From: Gilvimarinus sp. 2_MG-2023
GTDB taxonomy: Bacteria; Pseudomonadota; Gammaproteobacteria; Pseudomonadales; Cellvibrionaceae
DNA length: 54,502 nt
Direction: 5' to 3'
Assembly: GCF_030547685.1 (NCBI RefSeq)
Contig: NZ_JAUOQM010000007.1
Span: 1-54,502 of the forward strand
The notes beneath the pieces are model-generated. The model saw only the letters and a program-made list of their open reading frames with translations. It was not told where the DNA came from and did no database searches. Positions within the stretch are counted from its first letter, which is position 1, and the number at the start of each line of letters is the position of its first letter. The translations under genes and the position numbers were made by a program. Shown here piece after piece: positions 16,179-25,375 of this stretch.

Positions 16179-18604
16179 TGAGCGGCATAACGATGAAACG
16201 GATTACCACTTTTTTGCTTTTGGCCTTCGCGGTAGTGAGCCTAAAGGCTACGGGGCACACTCACACCACCCCAGTCGCCGCCGCGCTTATGCCACAACCG
16301 CAATTGGTTACCACCGAAGAAGGTCTGCTGCATTTAACCGGTATACCAAGCATTAAAATAATAGGGTCAAACAGCGACAGACTAATCGCAGCTGGCCAGC
16401 GTTTTACTGAGCGCTTTAGTCGCCAAACCGGCCTTACCCGTTCAATGCCAAACACGCTATTAACCTTGCGTATACGTAACTCTGCACTGCCTCTGCTGAA
16501 CAAAAAAAGCGAGTCTTATACGCTTGCAATAACCCCCCAAGGCATCACCCTAAACGCTGCCACTGAGCTTGGTGCCTTGCGCGGCTTGCAAACATTGCTG
16601 CAATGGGTCGGCATAAACCAAGGGCCGAACTTGGCCTTACCCTCGGCCGTAATTCGTGACCAACCGCGCTTTGCCTGGCGCGGTTTGCTACTGGATTCGG
16701 TGCGGCACTTTTTACCGGTGACAGATATTAAGCGACAACTTGATGGCATGGCCGCAGCTAAGCTCAATGTATTGCACTGGCATTTAACCGATGACCAAGG
16801 CTGGCGTTTTGAATCTAGCGCTTATCCGCGCCTGCACACCGTTGCCAGTAATAACGGCCAATTTTATAGCCGCCAACAAATAACCGACGTCGTAAACTAC
16901 GCGCACGCACGCGGTATTTACGTGTTGCCCGAAATTGATATGCCGGGGCACGCCAGCGCCATTGCACTGGCCTACCCGGAGCTTATGTCCGCCCCCGGCC
17001 CCTACCGGGCGGAAGATCGCTGGGGCGTACACAAGCCGCTACTCAACCCCGCCAACCCCGAGGTCTACCAATTCGCCCAAGCGATTTTACAAGAAGTTGC
17101 CGAGCTGTTTCCATTTCCCTATGTGCACATCGGCGGCGATGAAGTTGACCCGGAACACTGGCAAAATAATCCGAACATTCAAGCCTTTGCCCGAGCTAAT
17201 AATCTGCCGGATACCCACGCACTACACGCCTACTTTAATCGACAACTGTCCGATATTCTCTCGCAACTGAACCGGGCGATGATCGGCTGGGACGAAGTAC
17301 TGCACCCCGAGCTTGCCCCCGGTACCATTGTGCAGTCCTGGCAGGGACCGGATGCTCTGGGCCGGGCGATCAATATGGGTTTTCCCGCACTGTTATCGAC
17401 CGGCTTTTATCTCGACCAACCGCAGTACGCCAACTATCACCACCGCGTCCGCTTTTTACCGCAGCCGATTGATATCGACACCACCCCGGCCGACAACGAA
17501 AGCTGGAGCAGTTGGCGCTTTATGGTACCGCGCAAACGCGGCAGTGATGTACAAGGGCAATTGACAGTGATTGGCGAAGAGGAAAATGCTCGCGGCTTTA
17601 TTGATTTTCAAGGCAAGTCGCGTCAGGTAGTGCAGAACCTTCGCCGACAAGACGGCGACATACAGTTTAATGTCGATACCTGGATGGGGCCGGTGGCAGC
17701 CACTCTCACCACCACGCAAAACCAGCTGTACGGAACACTGCAGGTAGGCAATGCCCCCTACACGTTAACCGGCGAGCGTGAGGCAGGCAGCGATATCGCT
17801 CACAGCCGCATCCCTGTGCCACAGCCCAAAGATTATATCGACAGCGACAAACAACACTTACTGCTCGGTGGCGAGGCTGCACTGTGGAGTGAAATGGTTG
17901 ATCGTACCAATTTGGATTTACGCTTGTGGCCGCGCGGTTTTGTGGTTGCCGAGCGTTTGTGGTCCGACGCCTCGGTCAGAGAAGAAAAATCCTTGCTACA
18001 ACGTTTGCGCGCTGTGGCGAATTGGTCAGTGCACTCTGTGGGCTTGCAGCATGATGAGCAGCAAAAAAATAAACTGGCAACTCTGGCTCCCAAGGCCGAG
18101 TTATCCACCTTACTGACGGTCAGCTCTGCCTTAGAACCGGCACACTATTATCATCGCCACCACGAAAAATCCGTGCACGAAACCTATTCGCGGCGCGACC
18201 GGCTCGACCGCCTGGCCGACGCCTTGCCCGCACAAAGTGATACCGCCATAGAGTTTGCACAACAGGTAAACGCCTGGCTCACTGCCACCAATGACAAAGC
18301 GCAAACGGCTGCCCTGCAAACGCAGCTGCGCGCTTGGAAAAAAGCCAGTGAGGCATTGAATAACACCACTGACAATAATGAACTACAGGCATTGAATGCC
18401 AGTGTGTACGACATCAGTTGCGCGGGGCTTACACTCATCAAACATATTCAGGCCAGACAAACACTTGAGCCCGACCAGCTAACAGACATTCGTAACCATC
18501 TCAACACAGCACTCAGGCTTCAACACGAAATCATCGTAGCGGCGGCGTTTGGAGTAGAACGGCTCTTTCTCCACTCGCAGACCATGCCACCTCAAGGACA
18601 ATAA
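16178..18604 (+). CDS. GH20 beta-N-acetylhexosaminidase with an insertion in the catalytic barrel
   Basis: An 808-residue exported protein. Signal peptide (MKRITTFLLLAFAVVSLKATG; ATG 16193 is an equally good start), GH20b domain (about 38-155), then the GH20 barrel with HWHLTDDQGWRFES (201-214), DMPGHASAIA, and the catalytic pair D321-E322 in HIGGDEVDPEHW. The substrate-assisted mechanism releases terminal GlcNAc from chitooligosaccharides. After strand 7 (STGFYLDQPQ, about 407-416) an extra region of about 130 residues intervenes before the strand-8 block GGEAALWSEMVD (564-575); GH20 enzymes normally go from one to the other within some 20-30 residues. The C-terminal 150 residues are helical. 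Coupled to the dehydratase gene by a one-base overlap. Confidence 0.92.
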   Translation: MSGITMKRITTFLLLAFAVVSLKATGHTHTTPVAAALMPQPQLVTTEEGLLHLTGIPSIKIIGSNSDRLIAAGQRFTERFSRQTGLTRSMPNTLLTLRIRNSALPLLNKKSESYTLAITPQGITLNAATELGALRGLQTLLQWVGINQGPNLALPSAVIRDQPRFAWRGLLLDSVRHFLPVTDIKRQLDGMAAAKLNVLHWHLTDDQGWRFESSAYPRLHTVASNNGQFYSRQQITDVVNYAHARGIYVLPEIDMPGHASAIALAYPELMSAPGPYRAEDRWGVHKPLLNPANPEVYQFAQAILQEVAELFPFPYVHIGGDEVDPEHWQNNPNIQAFARANNLPDTHALHAYFNRQLSDILSQLNRAMIGWDEVLHPELAPGTIVQSWQGPDALGRAINMGFPALLSTGFYLDQPQYANYHHRVRFLPQPIDIDTTPADNESWSSWRFMVPRKRGSDVQGQLTVIGEEENARGFIDFQGKSRQVVQNLRRQDGDIQFNVDTWMGPVAATLTTTQNQLYGTLQVGNAPYTLTGEREAGSDIAHSRIPVPQPKDYIDSDKQHLLLGGEAALWSEMVDRTNLDLRLWPRGFVVAERLWSDASVREEKSLLQRLRAVANWSVHSVGLQHDEQQKNKLATLAPKAELSTLLTVSSALEPAHYYHRHHEKSVHETYSRRDRLDRLADALPAQSDTAIEFAQQVNAWLTATNDKAQTAALQTQLRAWKKASEALNNTTDNNELQALNASVYDISCAGLTLIKHIQARQTLEPDQLTDIRNHLNTALRLQHEIIVAAAFGVERLFLHSQTMPPQGQ

Positions 18605-18606
18605 CC

Positions 18607-19479
18607 ATGCGACAAAAAAAACTTAATAATATTTTTATCAATACACTCGTCGCAGTAAGCCTTGGCGCCTGCGCACACAGTTTTGCCGCCGACAGCATCG
18701 ACTGGGTAGAGGAGAATACGTTTACCCAAGGGGTGGAGGGGCCGGTGGTGGGACCGGATGGCACACTCTACGCGGTCAATTATCAACGCGAAGGCACCAT
18801 CGGCCAAGTGTTGGCTAAAAACCAAGCCAGCTTGTGGTTAGCATTACCCGAGGGCAGCACCGGCAACGCGCTGCGTTTTGCCCCCGATGGCAGCATGCTG
18901 GTCGCCGATTACACCGGCCATAACATTCTGCGCATTGAACCTAAAACCCAAGTGGTAACTGTGTTGGCCCACAACACCAAAATGAACCAACCCAATGATA
19001 TTGCGGTAGCAGCCAGCGGGTATATTTACGCCAGCGACCCCAACTGGGCCGAGAGCACCGGCCAGCTATGGAGGATTAATCGCAACGGCGATACTACGTT
19101 ACTCGAGACCAACATGAGCACGACTAATGGTATAGAGTTATCCCCCGCTGGCGACACGCTCTACGTTAACGAAAGCGTAGCACGCAAAGTTTGGGCTTAC
19201 GATGTGAATAATGAAGGCGAGCTCGACAATAAACGAGAGTTTTATACCTTTGCCGACTACGGCTTAGACGGCATGGCCTGCGATGAAAACGGCAATGTGT
19301 ATATTGCCCGTTACGGCGCCGGCACCATTGTCGTACTGTCGCCGCAAGGTGAACTGATTAAAACCGTGGCGTTAACCGGCCAATATCCCACCAATATTAC
19401 CTTCGGCGGTGAAGGCAACAAGCGGGCGTTTGTCACCATGCAAAAGCGCGGTGCGATTGAGAGCTTTTTGATTGATTGA
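18607..19479 (+). CDS. SMP-30/gluconolactonase-like secreted protein
   Basis: A 290-residue six-bladed propeller of the SMP-30/LRE family. Likely metal ligands are seen as Glu in QGVEGPVVGPDG, Asn in MNQPNDIAVA and Asp in YGLDGMACDENG, with repeated blades of the form GYIYASDP and NVYIARYGAG. The N terminus is a signal peptide, either cleaved after HSFA or, using LGAC, a lipoprotein; both are possible. It starts two bases after the hexosaminidase stop, so it is in the same operon. Family enzymes hydrolyse sugar lactones to aldonic acids. Here the natural substrate could be the 1,5-lactone formed at oxidised chitin ends. The lactone substrate is inference. Confidence 0.82.
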   Translation: MRQKKLNNIFINTLVAVSLGACAHSFAADSIDWVEENTFTQGVEGPVVGPDGTLYAVNYQREGTIGQVLAKNQASLWLALPEGSTGNALRFAPDGSMLVADYTGHNILRIEPKTQVVTVLAHNTKMNQPNDIAVAASGYIYASDPNWAESTGQLWRINRNGDTTLLETNMSTTNGIELSPAGDTLYVNESVARKVWAYDVNNEGELDNKREFYTFADYGLDGMACDENGNVYIARYGAGTIVVLSPQGELIKTVALTGQYPTNITFGGEGNKRAFVTMQKRGAIESFLID

Positions 19480-19575
19480 ACGGTTTTGCATTCGGAGCGG
19501 TGTGTTTAAATATTTTTTGCTTGTGTATTATTTAAATTGTTGAGCGTCACTATGGGCGCGCTTAAGTCCGGCCCA

Positions 19576-19785
19576 TTACAAATGTTGATCAACCGTGGAG
19601 ACCATAGCCGCGATACCACCGCCTTTCAGTTTGGCCACTAATTCGGCTAAATCAGCCAGTTGCGCGCGCTCGATAAGTTGCTCGCTGTCTGGCTGCAGGC
19701 GCCCCTTGCTGATCATCGATTCCACAAACGTTGTACTAGTGCCTAAAAATTCAGCACTTTCTTGAATAGACAGTCGTTCTTTCAT
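19576..19785 (-). CDS. Small excisionase-like helix-turn-helix protein
   Basis: A 69-residue protein. Residues 1-45 look like an excisionase/MerR-type DNA-binding domain (LSIQESAEFLGTSTTFVESMISKGRLQPDSEQLIERAQLADLAELV), the form often annotated as HTH_17 and found in Xis proteins and in small antitoxins. The rest is a short Gly-rich tail. It stands alone, convergent with the lactonase gene and divergent from gmk; no integrase or toxin gene is adjacent. It could be an orphan antitoxin, a local regulator of gmk, or a remnant of a mobile element. Function is not known. Confidence 0.6.
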   Translation of the reverse strand: MKERLSIQESAEFLGTSTTFVESMISKGRLQPDSEQLIERAQLADLAELVAKLKGGGIAAMVSTVDQHL

Positions 19786-19835
19786 ACCGCAATACCTTCG
19801 GTTAACAATTTTTGGGGCAGTAGATCAAAGACAGA

Positions 19836-19868
19836 TGGCACAGTGTTCGATACCGACACCCTGTGCCA
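19836..19868. promoter_or_regulatory. Inverted repeat overlapping a possible -10 upstream of gmk
   Basis: TGGCACAG (19836-19843) and CTGTGCCA (19861-19868) are exact reverse complements, 17 bases apart. The right arm overlaps CATAAT (19867-19872), a reasonable -10 for gmk. The repeat lies between gmk and the divergent excisionase-like gene and could be a binding site for that protein or another regulator. Confidence 0.35.
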
Positions 19869-19900
19869 TAATACCTGCTTTGATTTATCCCTGTGCATAA

Positions 19901-20539
<639 letters not shown>

Positions 20540-20694
20540 CGTAAAATAGCTTTTACTATCGCGCGTTTTGTGTACAATATCGCCCCCGCTCGCGACCGCC
20601 CTCGCTGGCTCTTAGCGTCACTTTGACGCATAATAGTCTCAAAGGCCGCGAATATCGCGAGCTCCCAATCAAGCATTACGAAACGGAAACACTC

Positions 20695-20958
20695 ATGGCA
20701 CGTATTACTGTTGAAGATTGTCTCGATCATGTCGACAACCGCTTTGAACTGGTTATGGTAAGCAGCAAACGCGCTCGCCAAATTGCGGTGGGCGGCAAAG
20801 AGCCTCACGTGGCAGAAGAAAACGACAAGCCAACGGTTATCGCGCTGCGCGAAATCGAAGAGGGTTTTGTCGATGCCAGCATTTTGCTTGAGCGCGATGA
20901 ACCAGCACCCGCACCGCAAATGGAAGAGAGCAACTTCGAGCCTCAACCCCCTATGTAA
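20695..20958 (+). CDS. rpoZ: DNA-directed RNA polymerase omega subunit
   Basis: An 87-residue omega subunit starting [37 protein letters not shown], the nearly invariant N terminus of gammaproteobacterial RpoZ. It assists beta' folding and assembly and helps form a ppGpp site on RNA polymerase, which fits its place beside spoT. I use ATG 20695; an in-frame ATG 72 bases earlier falls in the leader and is not homologous. In the 155-bp leader there is a possible -10 (TACAAT, 20573-20578) and a GCGTCA-N3-TGACGC hairpin at 20615-20629. Stops 28 bases before spoT. Confidence 0.97.
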   Translation: MARITVEDCLDHVDNRFELVMVSSKRARQIAVGGKEPHVAEENDKPTVIALREIEEGFVDASILLERDEPAPAPQMEESNFEPQPPM

Positions 20959-20986
20959 TGAACCTTAATTCGATCGGAGGACCCCA

Positions 20987-23101
20987 TTGTTAACCATTGA
21001 GGCACTGAGCCACAGACTTTCGTCCTACTTAGAGCCCCCTCAGATCGAACAGGTCAAACGCGCCTATTTTTACGCTGAACAAGCGCACGATGGGCAGAAG
21101 CGCCGCTCGGGTGAAGATTATATTACTCACCCGCTGGCGGTTGCGGATATCCTCTCCGGCATGCACATGGATCACCAGAGCCTGATGGCCGCCATGCTGC
21201 ACGATGTGATTGAAGACACCGGCATCCCCAAAAAAGCCATCGCCAAACAATTTGGCGATACCGTTGCCGAATTGGTGGATGGGGTCAGCAAGCTCACCCA
21301 GATTGAGTTTGAATCACACGCTGAAAAACAAGCCGAGAACTTTCAAAAAATGGCACTGGCCATGGCCGATGATCTGCGGGTTATTTTGGTCAAGCTGGCC
21401 GACCGTCTGCACAATATGCGTACTCTGGGCGCCATGCCGCCACACAAAAAACGCCGCATCGCCAAAGAGACACTGGAAATCTACGCACCCATCGCTCATC
21501 GCCTGGGTATGAACGATTTGCGTCTGGAGTTTGAAGACCGCGGCTTTTACGCCATGTACCCGCTGCGCGCCACCCGCATGCAGGCGGCCCTCAAAACGGC
21601 CCGCGGCAACCGCAAAGAGCTGGTGGAGCAGATTCAAACCGCCATTGAAAAGCGTCTAAACCGAGAAAAAATTACCGCGGTGGTCATTGGGCGAGAAAAA
21701 CATCTTTTTAGCATTTATCAAAAAATGCGGCAAAAGAAGAAGTTTTTCAAAGAGATAATGGATGTTTACGCCTTTCGCATTATCGTCGACAGTATCGATG
21801 CCTGCTACCGCGCGCTGGGCATGATTCACAACCTGTACAAGCCCGTGGCGGGCGAATTTAAAGATTATATTGCCATCCCCAAGGCCAACGGCTATCAATC
21901 TCTGCACACAGTATTGGTGGGCATGCACGGCGTACCCATCGAGGTGCAAATTCGCACCAAAGAAATGGACGAAATGGCCAACACGGGTATTGCGGCTCAC
22001 TTCTTGTACAAGTCCGACAGTGATGACTCGCTCAGCAGCAGCCACAATCGCGCCCGCCAATGGGTCCAGGGCCTGTTGGAAATGCAGCGCCGCGCCGGCG
22101 ATTCGCTAGAGTTTATTGAAAACGTAAAAATCGACCTGTTTCCGGATGAAGTCTATGTCTTCACCCCCAAAGGTCGCATTGTCGAGCTGCCCCACGGTGC
22201 CACGGCGGTGGACTTTGCCTATGCGGTACACACAGACATCGGCAATACCTGTGTGGCCTGCCGTATTAATGGCCGCTTGGCTCCGCTGTCGCAACCACTG
22301 CGCAGTGGCCAAAAAGTCACTATCATTACCGCGCCCGGCGCGCAGCCCAACCCCAGCTGGCTGGACTTTTCTATCTCCGGTAAAGCGCGTAGCTCCATTC
22401 GCCACTTCTTAAAAAACCAACGCCACCACCAGTCGGTTGCCTTGGGCAGAAAAATGCTCAGCCGCGCCCTGGGGGACCTCGACCTCGACATCGACCAGCT
22501 GACCGAAGAGCAAACCCAAAAATTGCTGCAACCCACAGGCGCCCAATCACTCGAAGCGCTGTGCGAAGATATTGGCCTCGGCAACCGTATCGCCTTTGCG
22601 GTGGCTAAACTGTTACAACCAGATGCCGATATCGACCCACGCGGTGGCAGCATTTATTCGCCACTGTCTATCGATAGTTCGGACGGTGTATTAATCACTT
22701 TTGCCAAATGCTGCCGGCCCATTCCCGGCGACCCAATTCTCGGCCATATCAGCTCGGGTAAAGGCCTGGTGATTCACCAGGATACCTGCCATAACCTGGC
22801 TGAATTCCGCGACAATCCCGAGAAAATCAGTCACGTTAACTGGGCGCCAACCGTCACCGGTGAATTCTTGGTGGATATTCGCGCCGAGGTGGAATCGGAA
22901 CGGGGCATTATTGCCACACTGGCGACTCGCATTACCGAGCAAGGCGCCAGCATCGAGCATATTCACGTCAATGAGCGCGACGCCCACAACAGCGTCATCA
23001 ACCTGTGCATCGGCGTGAAAAATCGTATCCACCTGGCCAATATCATGCGCCGGGTACGCAATCTGAGCTTCGTTATTCGCATTCACAGAGCGAAAAATTA
23101 A
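20987..23101 (+). CDS. spoT: Bifunctional (p)ppGpp synthetase/hydrolase SpoT
   Basis: A 704-residue RelA/SpoT homolog. Domains in order: HD hydrolase (HPLAVADILSGMH; MLHDVIEDTG, residues about 45-80), synthetase (about 235-345, DYIAIPKANGYQSLHT), TGS (about 385-445, DEVYVFTPKGRIVELP), helical and zinc-finger-like parts (AKCCRPIPGDPILGH), and a C-terminal ACT domain. An intact HD motif predicts active ppGpp hydrolysis. The start is TTG 20987: GGAGG ends six bases upstream and no ATG is nearby; the family N terminus fits (MLTIEALSHRLSSYL). Follows rpoZ in one transcription unit. Confidence 0.96.
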   Translation: MLTIEALSHRLSSYLEPPQIEQVKRAYFYAEQAHDGQKRRSGEDYITHPLAVADILSGMHMDHQSLMAAMLHDVIEDTGIPKKAIAKQFGDTVAELVDGVSKLTQIEFESHAEKQAENFQKMALAMADDLRVILVKLADRLHNMRTLGAMPPHKKRRIAKETLEIYAPIAHRLGMNDLRLEFEDRGFYAMYPLRATRMQAALKTARGNRKELVEQIQTAIEKRLNREKITAVVIGREKHLFSIYQKMRQKKKFFKEIMDVYAFRIIVDSIDACYRALGMIHNLYKPVAGEFKDYIAIPKANGYQSLHTVLVGMHGVPIEVQIRTKEMDEMANTGIAAHFLYKSDSDDSLSSSHNRARQWVQGLLEMQRRAGDSLEFIENVKIDLFPDEVYVFTPKGRIVELPHGATAVDFAYAVHTDIGNTCVACRINGRLAPLSQPLRSGQKVTIITAPGAQPNPSWLDFSISGKARSSIRHFLKNQRHHQSVALGRKMLSRALGDLDLDIDQLTEEQTQKLLQPTGAQSLEALCEDIGLGNRIAFAVAKLLQPDADIDPRGGSIYSPLSIDSSDGVLITFAKCCRPIPGDPILGHISSGKGLVIHQDTCHNLAEFRDNPEKISHVNWAPTVTGEFLVDIRAEVESERGIIATLATRITEQGASIEHIHVNERDAHNSVINLCIGVKNRIHLANIMRRVRNLSFVIRIHRAKN

Positions 23102-23164
23102 CCCTCTTGGCCCACCGCCAGGCTTAGGTTTATACTTGGTCGCTTTTACTGCAACGGATGAATC

Positions 23165-23554
23165 ATGCCCAATAAAGCTGTTATACACACTGAAAATGCC
23201 CCCGAGGCTATCGGCACCTACTCGCAGGCGGTAAAGGTTAACGCCACCGTTTACTTATCGGGGCAAATCCCCCTCGACCCCAATACCATGGAGTTGATCA
23301 GCGACGATTTTGCCGAGCAGGCCGAGCAAGTGTTTAAAAACATTGCGGCTGTATGCGCCGAGGCTGGCGGCAGCCTGCAGGATATTGTGAAGCTCAATCT
23401 CTATTTGACCGATCTCGGCAACTTCCCCATCGTCAATGAGGTTATGGCCCGCTACTTCGAACAGCCTTACCCCGCGCGCGCCGCCATTGGTATCAGCCAG
23501 CTACCCAAGGGCGCTCAAGTCGAAGCCGACGGCATTATGGTTACCGCTGGATAA
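23165..23554 (+). CDS. ridA: RidA family reactive intermediate deaminase
   Basis: A 129-residue RidA with the full set of family motifs: [82 protein letters not shown], including the catalytic Arg (PARAA) and Glu (VEADG). It hydrolyses 2-aminoacrylate-type enamines from serine and threonine dehydratases and protects PLP enzymes. The position after spoT matches Pseudomonas. Closer to canonical RidA than the paralog at 11945. Its last 14 bases overlap the convergent SDR gene. Confidence 0.93.
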   Translation: MPNKAVIHTENAPEAIGTYSQAVKVNATVYLSGQIPLDPNTMELISDDFAEQAEQVFKNIAAVCAEAGGSLQDIVKLNLYLTDLGNFPIVNEVMARYFEQPYPARAAIGISQLPKGAQVEADGIMVTAG

Positions 23555-24374
23555 CAGTGGTAAAACCCGCTTGAAAACTGCGGTAAATAAACTCAAACCC
23601 GGTGGCCAACAGCCGCCGGTTATCGACGCGTTTATTGAGGCTATCTGGCTCTTCTGTGGTTGGCTCTGGCGCACCCAGCTGCCCGGCCAACCAATGCACC
23701 ACCTCGCCTTGAGTGGGCGCCTGCCCGTCGCTGAGCAAATAGATGGCGGCCGGCTCTGGCACTTCGTACAGTAAATGATCCAGCGCACGGGCCGCATCAT
23801 CGATATGCATTCGGTTGGTAAAGGCACCACTGGCCCGCACAGCGCCGTCTAACACTCTAGTGATCAGCCGCTCCCGCCCCGGGCCATAGAGCCCGGCCGG
23901 CCGCGCCACAACCACCGGCAACCCCGAGTGGCGCAGCACCTCTTCAGCCTCCAGCAGACGCTGACCGGAGAACCGCTGCGGTTGCGTTAAAGAAGTTTCA
24001 TTCACCCAGCTTCCGTCCGTCTGGCCATAGACCGAGGTACTGCTCACCAATATCACCCGCTTGGGCGCGGGCAGATCATCGTAGGCCCGAACTAAGTTTT
24101 GGCACAATTGCACATAGCCTTGCCGATAGCCATGATCACTTCGCTCACTGGGAGTCGGGCACAGCAACACTCGCTCATACCCCTCACTTATTACCGCTTT
24201 GAGATCGGTCAACCGGGTGTAATCGCCTCTTACGTAGCGGATAGTGGCGCAGGCTGGTGCGTTTTGAATCCGGCGCCTCATGCCTGTAATAGCAACGCTG
24301 CGCTCAGCCGAAAATTGCGCCAGTCGACGTCCTAAATCGCCACATCCAATAATTAATAGTTTTTCGCTATCCAT
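23541..24374 (-). CDS. SDR-family NAD(P)-dependent epimerase/dehydratase-like protein
   Basis: A 277-residue extended or atypical SDR. The dinucleotide loop is [14 protein letters not shown] (residues 6-19), with [11 protein letters not shown] (Ser and Tyr of the active site, about 106-116) and a substrate-side [11 protein letters not shown] block. The shape resembles YeeZ-type proteins annotated as nucleoside-diphosphate-sugar epimerases, whose true reaction is unknown. The usual YxxxK appears changed: Tyr in SVYG is followed by QTDG, so the standard catalytic Lys is not evident. Convergent with ridA (14-base overlap) and divergent from oxyR across 48 bases. Confidence 0.8.
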   Translation of the reverse strand: MDSEKLLIIGCGDLGRRLAQFSAERSVAITGMRRRIQNAPACATIRYVRGDYTRLTDLKAVISEGYERVLLCPTPSERSDHGYRQGYVQLCQNLVRAYDDLPAPKRVILVSSTSVYGQTDGSWVNETSLTQPQRFSGQRLLEAEEVLRHSGLPVVVARPAGLYGPGRERLITRVLDGAVRASGAFTNRMHIDDAARALDHLLYEVPEPAAIYLLSDGQAPTQGEVVHWLAGQLGAPEPTTEEPDSLNKRVDNRRLLATGFEFIYRSFQAGFTTVIQR

Positions 24375-24422
24375 TTTGCTAGATTAGTAATAGTTGATGA
24401 ATTTTAAACCCAGTGGGCCACC

Positions 24423-25370
24423 ATGACTCTGACCGAACTGCGCTATATCGTAACTCTAGCTCAAGAACAACATTTTGGCCGTGCCGCCGAGCGCTGCTTT
24501 GTCAGCCAACCGACACTTAGCATTGCGGTAAAAAAACTCGAAGAAGAGCTGGGTGTGGCTTTGTTTGAGCGCTCTAAATCGCGAGTGTCCGCCACCCCTT
24601 TGGGTGAAAAAATAGTGGCCCAGGCCAACCTGGTACTAGAGCAAACCTCCGCCATTAAAGACATTGCCAGCGAGGGTAAAGATCAGCTGTCCAGCCCGCT
24701 CAGTATCGGCGCAATTTTTACTATCGGCCCCTATCTGCTGCCCTATTTCATACCCGAGCTGCAGCGCAACGCCAGTGCGATGCCACTTTACGTAGAAGAG
24801 GGCTACACCGCCACTCTACGCACTAAATTACGCAAGGGCGAGCTGGATGTAATAATCGTTGCTCTACCCTTTACCGAGGCAGATGTAGTGACCCAGCCAC
24901 TGTACGAAGAACCCTTTGTGGTGCTGATGCGTAAAGACCACCCACTGGCCAGTCAGGCGTCGGTTGCCCCGCAGGGGCTCGACCAAGAAGAGGTTCTGCT
25001 ACTCGGCGAAGGCCATTGCTTTCGCGATCAGGTCTTAGAAACCTGCCCTAATCTGAAAGTGTCCATGGAGCAGAGCAGGCCATCGGGCGGCGGCAAGGTA
25101 CGCACCGCCGCCGAAGGCAGCTCACTGGAGACTCTGCGCCATATGGTCGCCTCGGGGCTGGGTATTACCATCCTCCCAATCTCTGCCGCCCAAACCACAG
25201 GCTACAGTGAAGATGTACTGGTCACTCGCCCCTTCTCGGGTGAGCCCCCCAAGCGCACGGTGGCTTTGGCCTGGCGGGCCAGCTTTCCTCGCTTTAAGGC
25301 GGTGGACGCGTTGCGCAGCGCCATCCGCAGCTGCCAACACAATAACCCACTGATTAAAATCATTAACTAA
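24423..25370 (+). CDS. oxyR: Hydrogen peroxide sensor and transcriptional regulator OxyR
   Basis: A 315-residue LysR-type regulator: winged HTH (residues 1-60, HFGRAAERCFVSQPTLSIAVKKLEEELG) and a periplasmic-binding-protein-like sensor domain. The redox pair is present at C199 and C208 within GEGHCFRDQVLETC, exactly the spacing and numbering of E. coli OxyR, which makes assignment firm over other LysR proteins. It activates peroxide defence genes once the disulfide forms. Six bases separate it from recG, so the two are likely cotranscribed, as in Pseudomonas. Confidence 0.96.
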   Translation: MTLTELRYIVTLAQEQHFGRAAERCFVSQPTLSIAVKKLEEELGVALFERSKSRVSATPLGEKIVAQANLVLEQTSAIKDIASEGKDQLSSPLSIGAIFTIGPYLLPYFIPELQRNASAMPLYVEEGYTATLRTKLRKGELDVIIVALPFTEADVVTQPLYEEPFVVLMRKDHPLASQASVAPQGLDQEEVLLLGEGHCFRDQVLETCPNLKVSMEQSRPSGGGKVRTAAEGSSLETLRHMVASGLGITILPISAAQTTGYSEDVLVTRPFSGEPPKRTVALAWRASFPRFKAVDALRSAIRSCQHNNPLIKIIN

Positions 25371-25375
25371 ACGCT

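Noticed and set aside
22219-22653. 144-residue minus-strand frame within spoT
   Set aside because: Antisense shadow of the TGS-coding region; Ser/Arg-rich with no domain.
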